From contig NZ_LT607752.1 of the NCBI RefSeq assembly GCF_900090265.1, positions 4,278,001 to 4,342,000 of the forward strand: a stretch of DNA of 64,000 nucleotides, in the 5' to 3' direction. Shown piece after piece: positions 56,451 through 64,000 of the stretch. A program made the translations under genes and the position numbers. The notes under the pieces are model-generated. The model had not been told where the DNA came from. It did not search any database and worked only from the letters and a program-made list of their open reading frames with translations. This DNA comes from Micromonospora rifamycinica (GTDB taxonomy: Bacteria; Actinomycetota; Actinomycetes; Mycobacteriales; Micromonosporaceae). The first letter of the stretch is position 1; the number at the start of each line of letters is the position of its first letter.

Positions 56451-57905
56451 TCACTCGGGCGACCGGCAGCCCGCCGGGTCTCCGGCCGGCGGAACCGCGT
56501 CGGAGGCCGAGGCGTCGGGTGTGGTGGGCAGCGTGGGGGTACCGGTGGCACCCGGAACGCCGGTCGGGCCGGGGCTGGACACGCCGGGGCTGGGCGTGCC
56601 GGGACTGGGGGTGCCGGGGCTGGGTGACGGCGTGGGCGTCGACGGCACCGGGGAGCCGGTGACGAGCGACGGCACCGGCGGGCAGACCGGCTTCAGGTTC
56701 GGGTTGGTCGGGTCCTCGCTGGTCAGCTCGGCCAACCGGCGCTGGGCATCCGTCCGGTTCTTGGCCTGGATGCCCTGCTTGACCTGCTCCTGGGCGGCCG
56801 GGGTGAGGTCGTCGAGCTTGGCCTGGCTGATCGAGTGAACGCTGGACAGGTCGAGGCCGACCACCTGGCCGGGCACCCCCCGGAAGACCGCGAGCTGCCC
56901 GTTGTCGGTCGCCCCGACGTAGTACTGCCGCTGGGTGTAGCTCCACCCGGCGAAGAGCCCGCCGCCGAGGATGACCAGCAACGCCGCCAGCATCGCCGCG
57001 GTGCGCAGCGGCCGTCGGGGGCGGTCCGGGTCGTCGTCGCGGTGGGCCGCCGGGTCCTCCGGAGCGGGGGGGCGCGGTGCGGAGAGCGCCGACGCGCGGG
57101 CCGCCGGGGTGGAGTCGTCGGCCGCGGTGGCCATCCCCCGGTCCCGGGCCGCAGCCCCGCCGACGATCGGGCTCGCCTCGACGATGTCCTGGTCGGTGGC
57201 GTCCGCGATGATGACGGTGATGTTGTCCGGGCCGCCGCCGCGCAGGGCGAGCTGCACCAGCCGCTCGACACACTGCTGCGGGTCGGTGTACTCCCGCAGG
57301 CTGTCGCCGATGGTCTCCGCGCTGACCACACCGGAGAGGCCGTCACTGCAGATCAGGTAGCGGTCCCCGGGCAGCACCTGCCGGACGCTGTACTCCGGGT
57401 CGATGTCCCGGCCGTCGAGGGCGCGGGTGAGCAGCGAGCGCTGGGGGTGGCTGCTCGCCTCCTCCGCGCTGATCCGCCCCTCGTCGACGAGCATCTGGAC
57501 GTAGGTGTCGTCCTTGGTGATCTGCGCGAACTCGCCGTTGCGCAGCAGGTAGGCCCGGGAGTCGCCGATGTGGACCATGCCGAGCTTGCTGCCCGAGAAG
57601 AGGGTCGCGGTGAGCGTGGTGCCCATCCCCTCCAGCTGCGGGTTGGCGTCCACGGTGTCGCGGAGCTGCTGGTTGGCGGTGCCCACGGCCGATCGCAGCG
57701 CGTCGACGAGTGCGTCCCCCGGGACGTCCTCGTCGAGCGGCGCCATGGCACCGATGACGATGTTGCTGGCGACGTCACCGGCGGCCATGCCGCCCATGCC
57801 GTCGGCGACGGCGAGGAGCCGCGGCCCGGCGTAGACGGAGTCCTGGTTTCCGTCTCGGATCAGACCGCGGTCGCTGTGGGCCGCATAGCGCAGGGTCAGA
57901 GTCAT
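56451..57905 (-). CDS. pstP: PP2C-family serine/threonine phosphatase PstP
   Basis: 484 residues. The catalytic domain (1-235) has the PP2C blocks RDGNQDSVYAGPRL, VADGMGGMAAGD, GDSRAYLLR, LICSDGLSGV and GGGPDNITVIIAD, with metal-binding Asp residues intact. After a linker, one membrane helix (AAMLAALLVILGGGLFAGW) leads to an extracytoplasmic segment and a Pro/Ser/Thr-rich tail of PSPGTPSPG repeats. It is the only PP2C phosphatase of the kinase operon and dephosphorylates PknA, PknB and their substrates. It overlaps fhaB by four bases. The tail repeats are unusually long. Confidence 0.96.
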   Translation of the reverse strand: MTLTLRYAAHSDRGLIRDGNQDSVYAGPRLLAVADGMGGMAAGDVASNIVIGAMAPLDEDVPGDALVDALRSAVGTANQQLRDTVDANPQLEGMGTTLTATLFSGSKLGMVHIGDSRAYLLRNGEFAQITKDDTYVQMLVDEGRISAEEASSHPQRSLLTRALDGRDIDPEYSVRQVLPGDRYLICSDGLSGVVSAETIGDSLREYTDPQQCVERLVQLALRGGGPDNITVIIADATDQDIVEASPIVGGAAARDRGMATAADDSTPAARASALSAPRPPAPEDPAAHRDDDPDRPRRPLRTAAMLAALLVILGGGLFAGWSYTQRQYYVGATDNGQLAVFRGVPGQVVGLDLSSVHSISQAKLDDLTPAAQEQVKQGIQAKNRTDAQRRLAELTSEDPTNPNLKPVCPPVPSLVTGSPVPSTPTPSPSPGTPSPGTPSPGVSSPGPTGVPGATGTPTLPTTPDASASDAVPPAGDPAGCRSPE

Positions 57906-58390
57906 GGCCGTAATTCGAGAGAGGTGTGGCCGATACGGATCGGCACGCCGAGGGGGACGGGGGTCGGTCCGGTGACCTTAGCGCGATCGAGGTACGTGCC
58001 GTTAGTCGAGCCGAGGTCCTCGACGAACCACTGACCGTCGCGGGGCACCAGCCGGGCGTGCCGCGCGGAGGCGTAGTCGTCGGTGATGACGAGGGTGGAA
58101 TCCTCGGCCCGGCCGATGGTGATCTGCGCTTCGCCGAGGGTGATCCGGGTGCCGGCGAGCTGGCCGGCGGTGACCACCAGCTGGTGGGCCGCCCGTCCCC
58201 GCTTCGCCTTCGCCGGCTTCGCCGTCTGCTGTTGGGTCGAGGCCCCGACCGCGCGGGGCGCGGCCACCAGCCGGCCCGATCGGGCACCGGCGAAGAGATC
58301 CCGTCGGATGACACCGACCACCGTGAACACGAAGATCCACAGCAGGATCAGGAACCCGAACCGGGCGACGGTGATGACGAGTTCCGGCAA
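57902..58390 (-). CDS. fhaB: FHA-domain protein FhaB (FipA)
   Basis: 162 residues. The N-terminal membrane helix (FGFLILLWIFVFTVVGVIRR) anchors the protein. A C-terminal FHA domain has the phosphothreonine-binding pattern TIGRAEDSTLV, SARHARLVP and DLGSTNGTYLDR. In mycobacteria FhaB (FipA) recruits phosphorylated partners to the divisome. The gene lies between fhaA and pstP, with a six-base gap and a four-base overlap respectively. Confidence 0.95.
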   Translation of the reverse strand: MPELVITVARFGFLILLWIFVFTVVGVIRRDLFAGARSGRLVAAPRAVGASTQQQTAKPAKAKRGRAAHQLVVTAGQLAGTRITLGEAQITIGRAEDSTLVITDDYASARHARLVPRDGQWFVEDLGSTNGTYLDRAKVTGPTPVPLGVPIRIGHTSLELRP

Positions 58391-58396
58391 GGCGGG

Positions 58397-59164
58397 TCAG
58401 CCGTCCACGCGGAAGGTCAGCGTCGTGGTGCCGAGCTGGATCATGTCGCCCGGGTTGAGGGCGACGGCCGAGACCCGCTGGCCGTTGACCATGGTGCCGT
58501 TGGTGGACCCGAGGTCGGTCAGCACGACCTGGCCGCCGTCGAAGTCCAGCCGGGCGTGTCGCCGGGAGATCCCGACGTCCGGCAGCCGGAGGTTGGCCTG
58601 GTCGCCCCGGCCGATCACCGTCGAGCCCATCTGCAACGGGTAGGTGCGGCCGTCGCCGGAGACCAGCCGGACGTTGCGGGCGCCGCCACCGTGCCCCGGC
58701 GGCGGGCCGTAGCCACCACCCTGGTCGTACGACGGATAGCCGGGCGGGCCGGGGTCGTAGCCGCCGGGCGAGGACACCGGGGCGACCTCGCCGCCGGTAT
58801 AGACCTCGGCGGTGACCCGGAACATGCCGGTGTCCAGCCCCTCGCCCCGCTCGACCTCGACGATCACGTCACCGTAGACCGTCCACGCCTGCTCGCCGAT
58901 GAACTCCGCCTGCGACTGGGCCAGCTCCTGGGCCAGTGCGGCGGCGTACGGCGCCAACCGGCTGTGGTCGTACGGGGAGAGATCGATCACGTAGCGGTTC
59001 GGCACCAGGGTGCGGCCACCAGCGAGGATGGCCTTGTGCGCCTCGGCCTCCCGCTGCATGGCGTTGAGGATCTCCACGGGGTGGACCACCCCTTTGAAGA
59101 CCTTGGCGAAGGCCCCCTCGACCAGGCCTTCCAGACGCTTCTCGAAGCGTTGCAGCACGCTCAC
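58397..59164 (-). CDS. fhaA: FHA-domain protein FhaA (DUF3662 + FHA)
   Basis: 255 residues from GTG 59164. The N-terminal DUF3662 domain starts SVLQRFEKRLEGLVEGAFA and is followed by a Gly/Pro/Tyr-rich linker (GPPGYPSYDQGGGYGPPPG). The C-terminal FHA domain has STVIGRGDQANL, ISRRHARLDF and DLGSTNGTMVNGQ. GAGGAGGAG sits just before GTG 59164, and a -10-like TACCAT lies at 59198-59193. The ATG at 59191 would put the ribosome site inside the gene, so the GTG is chosen. In mycobacteria FhaA binds phosphorylated MurJ (MviN) and controls wall synthesis. It is the first gene of the kinase operon. Confidence 0.93.
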   Translation of the reverse strand: MSVLQRFEKRLEGLVEGAFAKVFKGVVHPVEILNAMQREAEAHKAILAGGRTLVPNRYVIDLSPYDHSRLAPYAAALAQELAQSQAEFIGEQAWTVYGDVIVEVERGEGLDTGMFRVTAEVYTGGEVAPVSSPGGYDPGPPGYPSYDQGGGYGPPPGHGGGARNVRLVSGDGRTYPLQMGSTVIGRGDQANLRLPDVGISRRHARLDFDGGQVVLTDLGSTNGTMVNGQRVSAVALNPGDMIQLGTTTLTFRVDG

Positions 59165-59192
59165 CGGCTCCTCCTCGGGTCCCGAGGACATG

Positions 59193-59198
59193 ATGGTA
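59193..59198 (-). promoter_or_regulatory. -10 element of the fhaA-pknB operon
   Basis: On the minus strand TACCAT is placed so that transcription would start about 20 bases upstream of GTG 59164, leaving GAGGAGGAG in a short leader. The -35 region is not clear. Confidence 0.4.
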
Positions 59199-59418
59199 TC
59201 TGGACGGCGCGCGTGCAGCTCGCGCGCCGCTCGGCCACCGCGCGGCGGCCCGTTCGGAACAGCTCTTGCAACCGTGCTACTCTTTCGACCGCCACGAAGG
59301 GTGACCGCTCGGGAGAACGGTAGCCGGTCGGGGCGAGACCGCAGGACACCGGTACGATGTTCGGGTCACGTCGGAGACGACGGGGCGCCGCACAGCACCG
59401 CGTTCGAGGTCGTGCCAC

Positions 59419-59504
59419 GGGGATGTGGCGGAATGGCAGACGCGCACGGTTCAGGTCCGTGTGTCCGAAAGGACGTGGGGGTTCAACTCCCCCCATCCCC
59501 ACCA
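59419..59504 (+). tRNA. tRNA-Leu (anticodon CAG)
   Basis: 86 bases including encoded CCA. The acceptor is GGGGATG/CATCCCC. The D arm is GCGGAATGGCAGACGC, the anticodon loop TTCAGGT (CAG), the long variable arm GTCC-GAAA-GGAC (class II, as for Leu), and the T arm GGGGGTTCAACTCCCCC. tRNA-Leu beside the fhaA-pknB operon is a common actinobacterial arrangement. Confidence 0.97.
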
Positions 59505-59512
59505 GAGACAGC

Positions 59513-59541
59513 CGAGGGCTCCGCAGGATGCGGGGCCCTCG
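59513..59541 (+). terminator. Terminator of tRNA-Leu
   Basis: A 13-bp stem, CGAGGGCTCCGCA (59513-59525) with its complement at 59529-59541 (one G-U type mismatch), and a three-base loop. It starts nine bases after the tRNA end. Confidence 0.8.
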
Positions 59542-59620
59542 CTTCATATCAGGGCGTACCGGGCGTCAGGCTATGCTCCGATGGTTTTTGCCAGCCTCCT
59601 AACTTGACCAGGAGTGTCGT

Positions 59621-60690
<1,070 letters not shown>

Positions 60691-60694
<4 letters not shown>

Positions 60695-61497
60695 CCGCAC
60701 AGGGCAAGCGGAACGTCCTCGGCGTCCTGGTCGACGCCACCGACTACACCTCGGCGACCGAGCAGGTCGTCGCGGCGGCCCGGGAGCGCCGGCCGCTGGC
60801 GCTGACCGCGCTGGCCGTGCACGGGGTGATGACCGGGGTGCTCGACCCGGCGCACAACGCCCGGCTCAACTCCTTCGACGTGGTCACCCCGGACGGGCAG
60901 CCGGTGCGCTGGGCGCTCAACCTGCTGCACCACGCCGGCCTGACCGACCGGGTCTACGGCCCGACGCTGACCCTGCACGTGCTGCGCCGGTTCGCCGACG
61001 AGGGCCTCCCGGTCTACCTGTACGGCTCGACCGAGGAGACCCTGGCGAAGCTGATCCCGGCACTGGAGCGGATGTTCCCCGCCCTGAAGATCGCCGGGGT
61101 GGAGCCGTCGAAGTTCCGGGCGGTGCGGCCTGGCGAGGACGCCGAGATCGCCGACCGGATCCGGTCCAGCGGCGCCCGGCTCGTCCTGGTCGGCCTGGGC
61201 TGCCCCCGCCAGGAGGTCTTCACGTACGCGATGCGGCCCCTGCTGGACATGCCGCTGATGGCCGTCGGCGCGGCCTTCGACTACCACGCCGGTCTGCTCC
61301 GGCAGCCGCCACCGTGGATGCAGCGGGCCGGGCTGGAGTGGTTCTGGCGGCTCGGCCTGGAGCCGAAGCGGCTCTGGCGGCGGTACGTCATCCTCAACCC
61401 CGCCTACCTGACCCGACTCGCCGGCCAGAAGACCGGCCTGTGGAAGGCACGGCCCCCGGCCCCGGCCACCGAACGACCGGCCACCTTCGCGGTCTGA
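60691..61497 (+). CDS. WecG/TagA/CpsF-family glycosyltransferase
   Basis: 268 residues with the family signatures SFDVVTPDGQPVRWALN, VYLYGSTEETLAKL, LVLVGLGCPRQEVF and AFDYHAGLLRQPPPWMQRAGLEWFWRL. TagA-type enzymes add a N-acetylmannosamine-like unit to a polyprenyl-linked acceptor in teichoic acid or capsule pathways. The conserved PDGxP and the Arg/Trp-rich C-terminal part, which binds the membrane, are present. It starts at ATG 60691 with a four-base overlap with the epimerase. Together they suggest a wall- or capsule-polymer step. Confidence 0.93.
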
Positions 61498-61501
61498 GGC
61501 A

Positions 61502-61570
61502 CCGGCGGACGACCGGCCGGGCAGGCCGCACGGCCGGCGGACGACCGGCCGGCAGGCCACACGGCCGGCG
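61502..61570. repeat. Tandem repeat after the glycosyltransferase gene
   Basis: CCGGCGGACGACCGGCCGG followed by (G)CAGGCC(G/A)CACGG occurs twice, 61502-61533 and 61534-61564, plus the start of a third copy. Confidence 0.8.
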
Positions 61571-61671
61571 TCGGGCGGTCGGCCCGACCGGCCCCCTACG
61601 GGATGCGTTCGGGGTGGAACCGGGGGACCGCCCCGGATTTGCCGGACACCGTTCTGGGCAAGGCTGTGTCC

Positions 61672-62280
61672 ATGGATGGGCATCTCATCGTGCTGCTGTC
61701 GATCGCCGCCGTCTGGCTCGCCGCCGGAATCGTGGCGGACGGACTCCCCCGGCTGGACCGGGCCCGCGCCCTGCGGCGGCGCAGCGGGTGGGTGCTCGCC
61801 CTCTCCGTCGCCGGAGTCGGCCTGACCATGACGGTGCTGGCGGCCGGCCTGACCAGCGCCGGGGACACCCTGGTCGACCGGGCCGCCGCCCAGCTCACCC
61901 TGGTGGCCGTGCCGGCGCTCGCCGTGTCGGCCTGGACGGTACGCCGGGTCCGCCGGTTGCGGGCCGGCGCGGGCGCGTTCGCCGCCGCGCCGGAGACCCC
62001 CGCGCCGTACGGGCTGCGGGCCTCGGCCGCGCACCCGCTGGTCGGCCTGCCGGTGCAGGTCACCGCGCTGGCCACCGTCCCGGGTCTGCTCCGGGCGGCC
62101 GGTCTGGACCTGAGCGCCGGCAACGGGTTCACCGGGGTGGCGCTCACCCTGGGTGGACTGGCCGTCCTCGCCATCGGGATCCGCCACGGCCTGCGGCACA
62201 GCCGGCTCGCCGAGCGGACACTGCCCACCGGGCCCGCGCTGACCGCCTCACCGGCTGTAGTCGGCTCCCTGCACGTATAG
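61672..62280 (+). CDS. Small multi-pass membrane protein, unknown
   Basis: 202 residues from ATG 61672 (GTG 61666 is an alternative). It has about four membrane helices: LIVLLSIAAVWLAAGIVADG, WVLALSVAGVGLTMTVLAAG, LTLVAVPALAVSAWTV, and FTGVALTLGGLAVLAIGI near the C-terminus. A cytoplasmic Arg-rich loop (RRVRRLRAGAG) is seen. I recognise no family. Its 3' end overlaps the convergent orphan gene by 33 bases. Codon bias is strong throughout, which supports a real gene. Confidence 0.65.
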   Translation: MDGHLIVLLSIAAVWLAAGIVADGLPRLDRARALRRRSGWVLALSVAGVGLTMTVLAAGLTSAGDTLVDRAAAQLTLVAVPALAVSAWTVRRVRRLRAGAGAFAAAPETPAPYGLRASAAHPLVGLPVQVTALATVPGLLRAAGLDLSAGNGFTGVALTLGGLAVLAIGIRHGLRHSRLAERTLPTGPALTASPAVVGSLHV

Positions 62281-62649
62281 CAGTTCCAGGATCGCCCGGG
62301 TCGCCTCGAACCACGCGTCCAGCCACCCGGGCGGCGGGATGCTCCCCTTGGGCGGCAGCTCCAGCAGCAGGCCGCGCATCAACGGGTGGTCGACCAGCGA
62401 CTCGGGCGGCTCCGCCGGCCAGCCGTCCGACGGGAAGGACGGCTCGGTGAGCGGGTTCGGATCGAGCGCGGACATCGACAGCGGCGACCCGGCGTGGTCG
62501 GCCGCGCAGACGCCGTCGTGACCCAAATCGGTGTCGGTGCCGCCGACCTCGGTGAGCATGGTGTCGCGCCGTGCGCCGCGGTACTTGCCCCCGAAGCGTT
62601 CGGTCTTCCCCGGGCCGTTGATGAGGTTGTCTGAACCGATCGTCGTCAT
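62248..62649 (-). CDS. Orphan protein of unknown family, 133 aa
   Basis: 133 residues. The N-terminal 60 are polar with a Gly/Thr/Asp-rich TMLTEVGGTDTDLGHDGVCA region and one cysteine. The C-terminal part has a Pro-rich PLTEPSFPSDGWPAEPPE segment followed by an amphipathic LMRGLLLELPPKGSIPPPGWLDAWFEATRAILELLY. The N-terminal DNLINGPGKTERFGGKYRG and the small size leave a peptide-precursor or partner-protein role open, but no processing site is evident. GAGGCAGG lies upstream of ATG 62649. It is convergent with, and overlaps, the membrane-protein gene. Confidence 0.6.
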   Translation of the reverse strand: MTTIGSDNLINGPGKTERFGGKYRGARRDTMLTEVGGTDTDLGHDGVCAADHAGSPLSMSALDPNPLTEPSFPSDGWPAEPPESLVDHPLMRGLLLELPPKGSIPPPGWLDAWFEATRAILELLYVQGADYSR

Positions 62650-62801
62650 CTGCGTATCGCCTGCCTCGCTCGGTGGCCGCTGGCTGCGGCGGGTCGTCGA
62701 CCAGCGCCGTACCGAGGGTTCAACGAGGCGGAACGGAAGTGGCGACGGGCCGGTCGGGGAGTGTCCCCGACCGGCCCGCGGTCAACGCCACGCTGCGTTG
62801 G

Positions 62802-63023
62802 TCAGTGTTGGCCGAACGCGCCGTTCCGAGCGTCGGCGACGAAGGCGTTCCATTCCCCGGGGGCGAAAACGAGGGCGGGACCTGTCTTGTCCTTCGAGTC
62901 CCGTACCCCGACCGCCCCGATCACGTAAGCCACCTCGACGCAGTTGTCGCAGTTCGGCCCACTTTTTGAGCTCTTGAACCACGTTGCCTGCGTCAGGTCC
63001 TCGGGGAACCTCTCGGTCGCCAT
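62802..63023 (-). CDS. DUF397 small protein, second copy
   Basis: 73 residues from ATG 63023. The DUF397 signatures are DLTQATWFKSSKSGPNCDNCVEVAYV, VGVRDSKDKTGPALVFAP and EWNAFVADARNG. It overlaps the upstream XRE/DUF5753 gene by 31 bases and so is coupled to it, like the pair at 21029-22017. Two cysteines in the first block (NCDNC) differ from the other copy. It probably modulates its cognate XRE regulator. Confidence 0.9.
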   Translation of the reverse strand: MATERFPEDLTQATWFKSSKSGPNCDNCVEVAYVIGAVGVRDSKDKTGPALVFAPGEWNAFVADARNGAFGQH

Positions 63024-63874
63024 TTCCACAACGGCTCCTCTGCCAGTTCTGCGATGTGTGCGATGGACTCCTCCGGTCGCTCGGCCGCTGCTTGAATCTG
63101 ATCGAAGATGGACCTGTACTTCTGCAGTTCGTCGCTCTTCTCGAGGAAGAGCCCACCCGTGGCGTTCTCCGCGTACACGACATCCGGATCCACCGAGTCG
63201 GGGAAACCGAGAATCGTGAAGGGCCCGTCCATGCCGGCATGCGCTCCCACCTCGAAGGGCAGGACCTGCAACGTCACGTTCGGCAGTTCGGCCACCTCCA
63301 CCAGCCGCCTGAGCTGACCACGCATCACCGCGTCGCCGCCCACCGGCCTCCTCAACACCGCCTCGTCGAGCACCACCCGCAGATCGACCGGATCGTCCTG
63401 GGTCAACAACGACTGACGGCCCAGTCGGACACGCACCCGTTGTTGCACCTGGGCCGCGCTCAACTCCGGGCGGGCCGCCTGGATCATCGTGGTGGCGTAC
63501 TCCTCGGTGACCAGCAGACCGGGAATGACCTGCTGCTCGTACGTCCGGATGGAGCCGGCCGCCGCCTCCAGACCGACGTAGGCACCCACCAGCACCGAGC
63601 GGTGTGAGTGCCACCACCCCTTCTGCCTCGCCTCCCGGGCGATCTGCACCAGCTCTTCGCTCTCCGCGCCCACCACCCCGTAGATGCGGAGCATGTCCCG
63701 GACGTCGCGGGGGGTCACCGAGGTGTGACCGGTTTCGATCCGGGACACTTTCGAGGCGGAACACTCCAGCTGTTCGGCGACCGCCTCTATGGTGATGCCG
63801 GCGCCGTCGCGCAGCCGGCGCAGCTCCGCCCCGAGCCGGCGACGCCTTATGGTCGGGCTCCGCCGATCGCTCAT
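62993..63874 (-). CDS. XRE-family regulator with DUF5753 domain, second copy
   Basis: 293 residues. The helix-turn-helix (LRRLRDGAGITIEAVAEQLE, SASKVSRIETG) is followed by DUF5753 with RSVLVGAYVGLEAAAGSIRTYE, VIPGLLVTEEYATT and VLDEAVLRRPVGGDAVMRGQ. It is the partner of the DUF397 gene. Upstream, 63875-64000, no gene is seen before the window edge. The HTH recognition helix differs from that of the pair at 21-22 kb, so the two systems should recognise different operators. Confidence 0.92.
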   Translation of the reverse strand: MSDRRSPTIRRRRLGAELRRLRDGAGITIEAVAEQLECSASKVSRIETGHTSVTPRDVRDMLRIYGVVGAESEELVQIAREARQKGWWHSHRSVLVGAYVGLEAAAGSIRTYEQQVIPGLLVTEEYATTMIQAARPELSAAQVQQRVRVRLGRQSLLTQDDPVDLRVVLDEAVLRRPVGGDAVMRGQLRRLVEVAELPNVTLQVLPFEVGAHAGMDGPFTILGFPDSVDPDVVYAENATGGLFLEKSDELQKYRSIFDQIQAAAERPEESIAHIAELAEEPLWKWRPRGSPRT

Positions 63875-64000
63875 CGGGTTCCTCCGGGTGCCGCTGACGG
63901 GGAAAGCTGGCGCCTCGCGCTCACCCGTTACCTCCGGTCGGTCGCGCCGGTGTCCACACCCGCCGGGGGCGCGACGACGAGCGGCGGGCGATCGTTCGCG

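Overview
The window is a high-GC chromosomal segment from an actinomycete, most likely of the family Micromonosporaceae (Micromonospora or a close relative). The evidence is the strong G/C bias at third codon positions, the frequent GTG starts and likely leaderless genes, and the complete actinobacterial fhaA-fhaB-pstP-rodA-pbpA-pknA-pknB block next to crgA, a DUF881 protein, a class E sortase and pabA. F420-type enzymes, XRE/DUF5753 plus DUF397 regulator pairs, and a cyclic-di-AMP riboswitch ahead of an NlpC/P60 wall hydrolase agree with this.

Layout. 1-5.4 kb: a truncated hypothetical gene, a divergent NAD-kinase-like gene, an SPFH gene, an NrtR-type Nudix regulator with a dyad operator between the divergent genes, a PAP2-like membrane protein and a Pro-rich exported protein. 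5.9-9.7 kb: a 2-oxoacid dehydrogenase operon (E1alpha, E1beta, E2). Its E2 gene is split by a C-rich tract and a 72-bp palindromic element. 9.9-17.2 kb: small conserved proteins, a very long Pro-rich membrane protein, a membrane-anchored XRE regulator, two secreted cell-wall enzymes and a DDN-type nitroreductase. 17.25-23 kb: an accessory island with a large NACHT STAND NTPase carrying nine 34-residue HEAT-like repeats, an XRE/DUF397 pair and three overlapping small genes. 23-35 kb: thioredoxin/NHL protein, PxpABC 5-oxoprolinase, PAQR protein, two DUF6458 proteins around a SixA-like phosphatase, acyl-CoA dehydrogenase, SpoIIE-type phosphatase, RlpA-like protein, phosphoribosyltransferase and LLM oxidoreductase. 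35-46 kb: tRNA-Gly, M43 protease, a PNPOx-fold protein and dcd with a LexA box between them, two NlpC/P60 hydrolases, two CNNM/CBS membrane proteins, a GPP34 protein and an EtfD-like Fe-S oxidoreductase. 46-59.5 kb: the division and wall-signalling cluster and tRNA-Leu. 59.6-64 kb: an epimerase and glycosyltransferase pair, a membrane protein, an orphan gene and a second XRE/DUF397 pair.

How it fits together. The 46-59 kb block couples Ser/Thr kinase signalling (PknA, PknB, PstP, FHA proteins) to elongation and division (RodA, PbpA, CrgA). Several secreted wall enzymes (NlpC/P60, SLT, CHAP-like, RlpA) lie elsewhere in the window, one of them behind a c-di-AMP riboswitch. The acyl-CoA dehydrogenase and the EtfD-like protein, 15 kb apart, share a GTTAC-N6-GTAAC dyad, which suggests a common fatty-acid regulon.

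The most notable accessory feature is the NACHT gene. Its repeats are near-identical at DNA level but vary at one patch, and its 3' end is AT-rich with three TTA codons, as would fit a rapidly evolving sensor of the bacterial NLR-like defence class. Functional calls are by motif recognition only; no database search was possible.
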